Source: Rhizobium sp. CG5 (lineage in GTDB: Bacteria; Pseudomonadota; Alphaproteobacteria; Rhizobiales; Rhizobiaceae). Taken from it: a DNA stretch of 64,000 nt. A program made the translations under genes and the position numbers. The stretch spans positions 186,001-250,000 of the forward strand of contig NZ_JABAEF010000008.1 in assembly GCF_023701945.1 (NCBI RefSeq). Reading direction: 5' to 3'. Positions 61,839 to 64,000 of the stretch are shown here, piece by piece. Position 1 is the stretch's first letter. Each line of letters begins with the position of its first letter. The notes below the pieces were generated by a model, which saw only the letters and a list, made by a program, of their open reading frames with translations, made no database searches and was not told where the DNA came from.

Positions 61839-62567
61839 ATGGACACGCAGAATTCGAAGCCTTATGCCGATATCGAAGCCCCCCAGGTTTGCCGTGCCTG
61901 CGAGGCGCGCCATGGCGGTGTGTGCGGTTCCTTGACGGCAGCGCAGCTGGTCGAGCTGAACAAGCATTCGACCCGCCGCAAGGTGGAGGCCGGCAGCGAG
62001 GTGATCGGCCAGGGCGAGCAGGTGTCGTCCTACAGCAATATCCTGGGAGGCGTGGTCAAGCTGTCGAAGATGATGGCCGACGGACGCCAGCAGATCGTCG
62101 GGCTGCAGTTTGCCCCCGATTTCATGGGCCGGCCGTTTATCGAGGAAAGCAGCCTGACGGCGGAGGCGGCGACCGACGCGGAAATCTGCGCCTTTCCGCG
62201 CGCCCTGATCGACCGGATGGTCACCGAAGTTCCCGATTTCGAGCGCAAGCTGCATAGCCAGTCGCTAAAAGAACTCGACGAGGCCCGCGACTGGATGCTG
62301 ACGCTAGGCCGCAAGACGGCGCAGGAGAAGGTCGCCAGCTTTCTCTATCTGATCGCCACCCATATCGACCCGATGAAGGCCACCAGCACGACCTTCGACC
62401 TGCCGCTGTCGCGCGCCGATATCGCCGACTTCCTCGGACTGACGATCGAAACCGTCAGCCGCCAGATGACCAAGCTGCGCAAGGAAGGCATCATCGTCAT
62501 CGAGAACAACCGGCATGTCATCGTGCCGGACCCGCGCCGCCTGCGCAACGCCGCCGGCATCGACTGA
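61839..62567 (+). CDS. fnrN: Oxygen-responsive Crp/Fnr regulator FnrN
   Basis: A 242-residue FNR-type regulator. Cluster ligands are Cys18, Cys21 and Cys29 (Cys-x2-Cys-x7-Cys) plus Cys117, so it should hold an oxygen-labile [4Fe-4S]. The cNMP-like domain is followed by a helix-turn-helix containing the FNR recognition motif ETVSR. It should activate ccoNOQP, ccoGHIS, hemN and itself. GGGAG six bases upstream sets the ATG; an earlier ATG (base 61740) lies too close to the predicted transcript start. Confidence 0.93.
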   Translation: MDTQNSKPYADIEAPQVCRACEARHGGVCGSLTAAQLVELNKHSTRRKVEAGSEVIGQGEQVSSYSNILGGVVKLSKMMADGRQQIVGLQFAPDFMGRPFIEESSLTAEAATDAEICAFPRALIDRMVTEVPDFERKLHSQSLKELDEARDWMLTLGRKTAQEKVASFLYLIATHIDPMKATSTTFDLPLSRADIADFLGLTIETVSRQMTKLRKEGIIVIENNRHVIVPDPRRLRNAAGID

Positions 62568-62612
62568 GTTCATTCCACGTCCAGCCCTGTATCGAAATCG
62601 TCAACACCCGCC

Positions 62613-63041
62613 TCAGCGGGTGATGACGATCTTCGTGTTGCCGAGACCTGTGCGGGTCGCCATCGAGAAGAACCGGGCCGCATCGTCTGGATGCAGGCGC
62701 ACGCAGCCATGGGAGGCCGGCTGGCCGAGCCGCTTGGTTTCATAGGTGGCATGCACGGCATAGCCACCCTTGAAAAAGATCGCGAACGGCATCGGCGCGT
62801 TATCATACTTGCGCGAGCGATGGTTCTTCGAGGCCCATTTGGCACTGTAGCTGCCGGTCGGAGTAATATATCCCTTACGCCCGGTCGACACTTTCCAGCG
62901 ATACTTGACGAAGCCGTTTTCGGTGACCGTCATGGTCTGATCTTGCAGACTGATGCGTGCCACAAGGTTGGCACCCTCAGCGACGACCGGAAGACACTGG
63001 CTGAACAGAATTGCAGCCAACACAATCAAAATTTTCTTCAT
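62613..63041 (-). CDS. L,D-transpeptidase (YkuD family)
   Basis: A 142-residue exported enzyme with a signal peptide (residues 3-22). The active-site motif is His111-Gly-Cys113-Val-Arg (SHGCVRLH), and the preceding HATYETKRLGQPAS region is typical. It makes 3-3 peptidoglycan cross-links or attaches proteins in the periplasm. GGGGGAG precedes the ATG four bases away. Confidence 0.9.
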   Translation of the reverse strand: MKKILIVLAAILFSQCLPVVAEGANLVARISLQDQTMTVTENGFVKYRWKVSTGRKGYITPTGSYSAKWASKNHRSRKYDNAPMPFAIFFKGGYAVHATYETKRLGQPASHGCVRLHPDDAARFFSMATRTGLGNTKIVITR

Positions 63042-63182
63042 TGCTCCCCCCATCCGGATTGATCGATATCCGGTTCCCTTCAGTAGAGAACAATAGTCAT
63101 TTGAAAATGTACATGGCTCGACTTGCCATTTATTCGTTATCGCTAACGCAAATGGTAAAATTCCGAGACGACAGGGGAATTT

Positions 63183-64000
63183 CTACAGCGCGACGATCAG
63201 CGCAGCGCCCACGGCAAGCCACAAGGAGAGCCAGGCGGCCTGCAGAACCGCAACCGCGGCGTCGATATCCGCAGACCCCAGATCGCGCCGACCCGCGCCG
63301 TTCATCATCGGCTCGCTGACCGGCTGGCCGGCATAGACCCTCGGACCGGCGAGGCCGATGTCGAGAGCGCCGGCCATGGCCGCTTCCGGCCAGCCGGAAT
63401 TGGGCGAACGATGCAGGCCGTGATCGCGCAGCGCCAAAGAGAGCGACCGACCCGCCGCACGGCGCCCGCTATGCCACAAGGCCCCGGCCGCGATCAACAG
63501 CGCCGACAGGCGGGCTGCCGGCCAATTGGCCAGATCGTCGAGCCGCGCCGAGGCCCAGCCGAAATCGAGATATTTGTCCGACTTGTGGCCGATCATCGAA
63601 TCGGCGGTGTTGAGCATCTTGTAGGCGAGGATGCCCGGCAGGCCGAGCGCGGCGTACCAGAGCGCCGGTGCGACGACGCCATCGGCAAAGTTTTCGGCCA
63701 GGCTTTCAATGGCCGCGCGGCAGACGCCGGGCTCGTCGAGCGTCTCCGGGTCGCGGCCGACGATCAGCGACACCGCCTTGCGCCCGCCGGCAATGCCGCC
63801 GTCGCGCAAGCCCACGGCCACCGCCGAGACATGATCCGTCAGGCTCTTTTGAGCCAGGAAGATTGCGGTGATGATGATCTCCAGGACAAAACCGAGCGGG
63901 CCGAGATGGCCGAATAGACGATGCAGGAACACGCCGAGGGCCAATGACAAAGCCAGAAGAATGACGATGGTCAGCACGCCGCCGAGCCGCCGGCGTCGCG
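63183..64000 (-). CDS. cobD: Adenosylcobinamide-phosphate synthase CobD/CbiB (N-terminus beyond the window)
   Basis: The frame stays open to the window's right edge, so the gene is truncated there. The visible 272 residues hold most of CbiB: VGRDPETLDEPGVCRAAIESLAENFADGVVAPALWYAALGLPG, in that order, then YKMLNTADSMIGHKSDKY and LHRSPNSGWPEAAMAGAL. These are the conserved loops of this membrane enzyme, which attaches aminopropanol phosphate to cobyric acid in B12 synthesis. About 40 N-terminal residues are missing. It suggests a cobalamin cluster to the right. Confidence 0.9.
   Translation of the reverse strand, partial: RRRRLGGVLTIVILLALSLALGVFLHRLFGHLGPLGFVLEIIITAIFLAQKSLTDHVSAVAVGLRDGGIAGGRKAVSLIVGRDPETLDEPGVCRAAIESLAENFADGVVAPALWYAALGLPGILAYKMLNTADSMIGHKSDKYLDFGWASARLDDLANWPAARLSALLIAAGALWHSGRRAAGRSLSLALRDHGLHRSPNSGWPEAAMAGALDIGLAGPRVYAGQPVSEPMMNGAGRRDLGSADIDAAVAVLQAAWLSLWLAVGAALIVAL

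Noticed and set aside
1..64000. tRNA, rRNA, CRISPR, phage or integrative-element genes
   Set aside because: None recognised by eye on either strand; small tRNAs could be missed without a covariance search.

Overview
The window is high-GC chromosomal DNA of an alphaproteobacterium, almost certainly a Rhizobiaceae member (Rhizobium/Agrobacterium/Allorhizobium group). The clearest evidence is the complete acpXL-fabZXL-fabF2XL-fabF1XL-adh-lpxXL cluster, which makes the 27-hydroxyoctacosanoate chain of rhizobial lipid A. Supporting evidence is the fix-type ccoNOQP/ccoGHIS cluster with FixK/FNR boxes, an FnrN with the Cys-X2-Cys-X7-Cys motif, and rhizobial palindromic intergenic repeats. No rRNA, tRNA, CRISPR array, phage or insertion sequence was recognised. 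Species is not determined.

Layout. 0-10 kb: tail of an autotransporter, an AI-2E-family membrane protein, an MsbA-like ABC exporter, a secreted phytase-like esterase-fold protein, a DUF2336 protein, a CitE-like protein without recognisable catalytic residues, a flavin reductase/nitroreductase pair, a three-repeat secreted protein and an acyltransferase. 10-18 kb: iscU-like/yidD/DUF2267/thrS run, folE, hisI, a patatin phospholipase, a CBS protein and a rhomboid protease. An intrinsic terminator at 18.2 kb with no gene feeding it suggests a small RNA. 18-24 kb: double PilZ protein, transglutaminase-like cysteine protease behind an AT-rich region, a membrane-anchored protein, a D,D-carboxypeptidase with SPOR domain, gamma carbonic anhydrase. 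24-27 kb: zinc uptake, znuC-znuB-zur divergent from znuA, with two palindromic Zur-type boxes between them. 27-29 kb: an O-GlcNAc-transferase/SPINDLY-like glycosyltransferase.

29-43 kb is an oligosaccharide utilisation locus: LacI regulator, ABC importer (binding protein, two permeases, UgpC/MalK-type ATPase), GH2 beta-mannosidase, sugar isomerase/epimerase, Gfo/Idh dehydrogenase, aldo-keto reductase and GH43 beta-xylosidase. Three copies of one palindromic repeat lie between its cistrons. gnd (6-phosphogluconate dehydrogenase) follows.

44-54 kb is the microaerobic respiration cluster: ccoNOQP (cbb3 oxidase) and ccoGHIS (its assembly, including a 51-codon ccoS), each with an FNR/FixK box at a plausible distance, then a hemerythrin-like diiron protein and a PAS protein. 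54-60 kb is the very-long-chain lipid A cluster; one of its two ketosynthases has lost the active-site Cys and one His. 60-62.6 kb holds hemN and fnrN sharing an FNR/FixK box, which closes the oxygen-control circuit with the cco genes. The window ends with an L,D-transpeptidase and a truncated cobD.

No wholly new multi-gene system was found. The best leads are the chain-length-factor-like ketosynthase, the orphan-terminator small RNA/peptide candidate, and the repeat-interrupted oligosaccharide operon.
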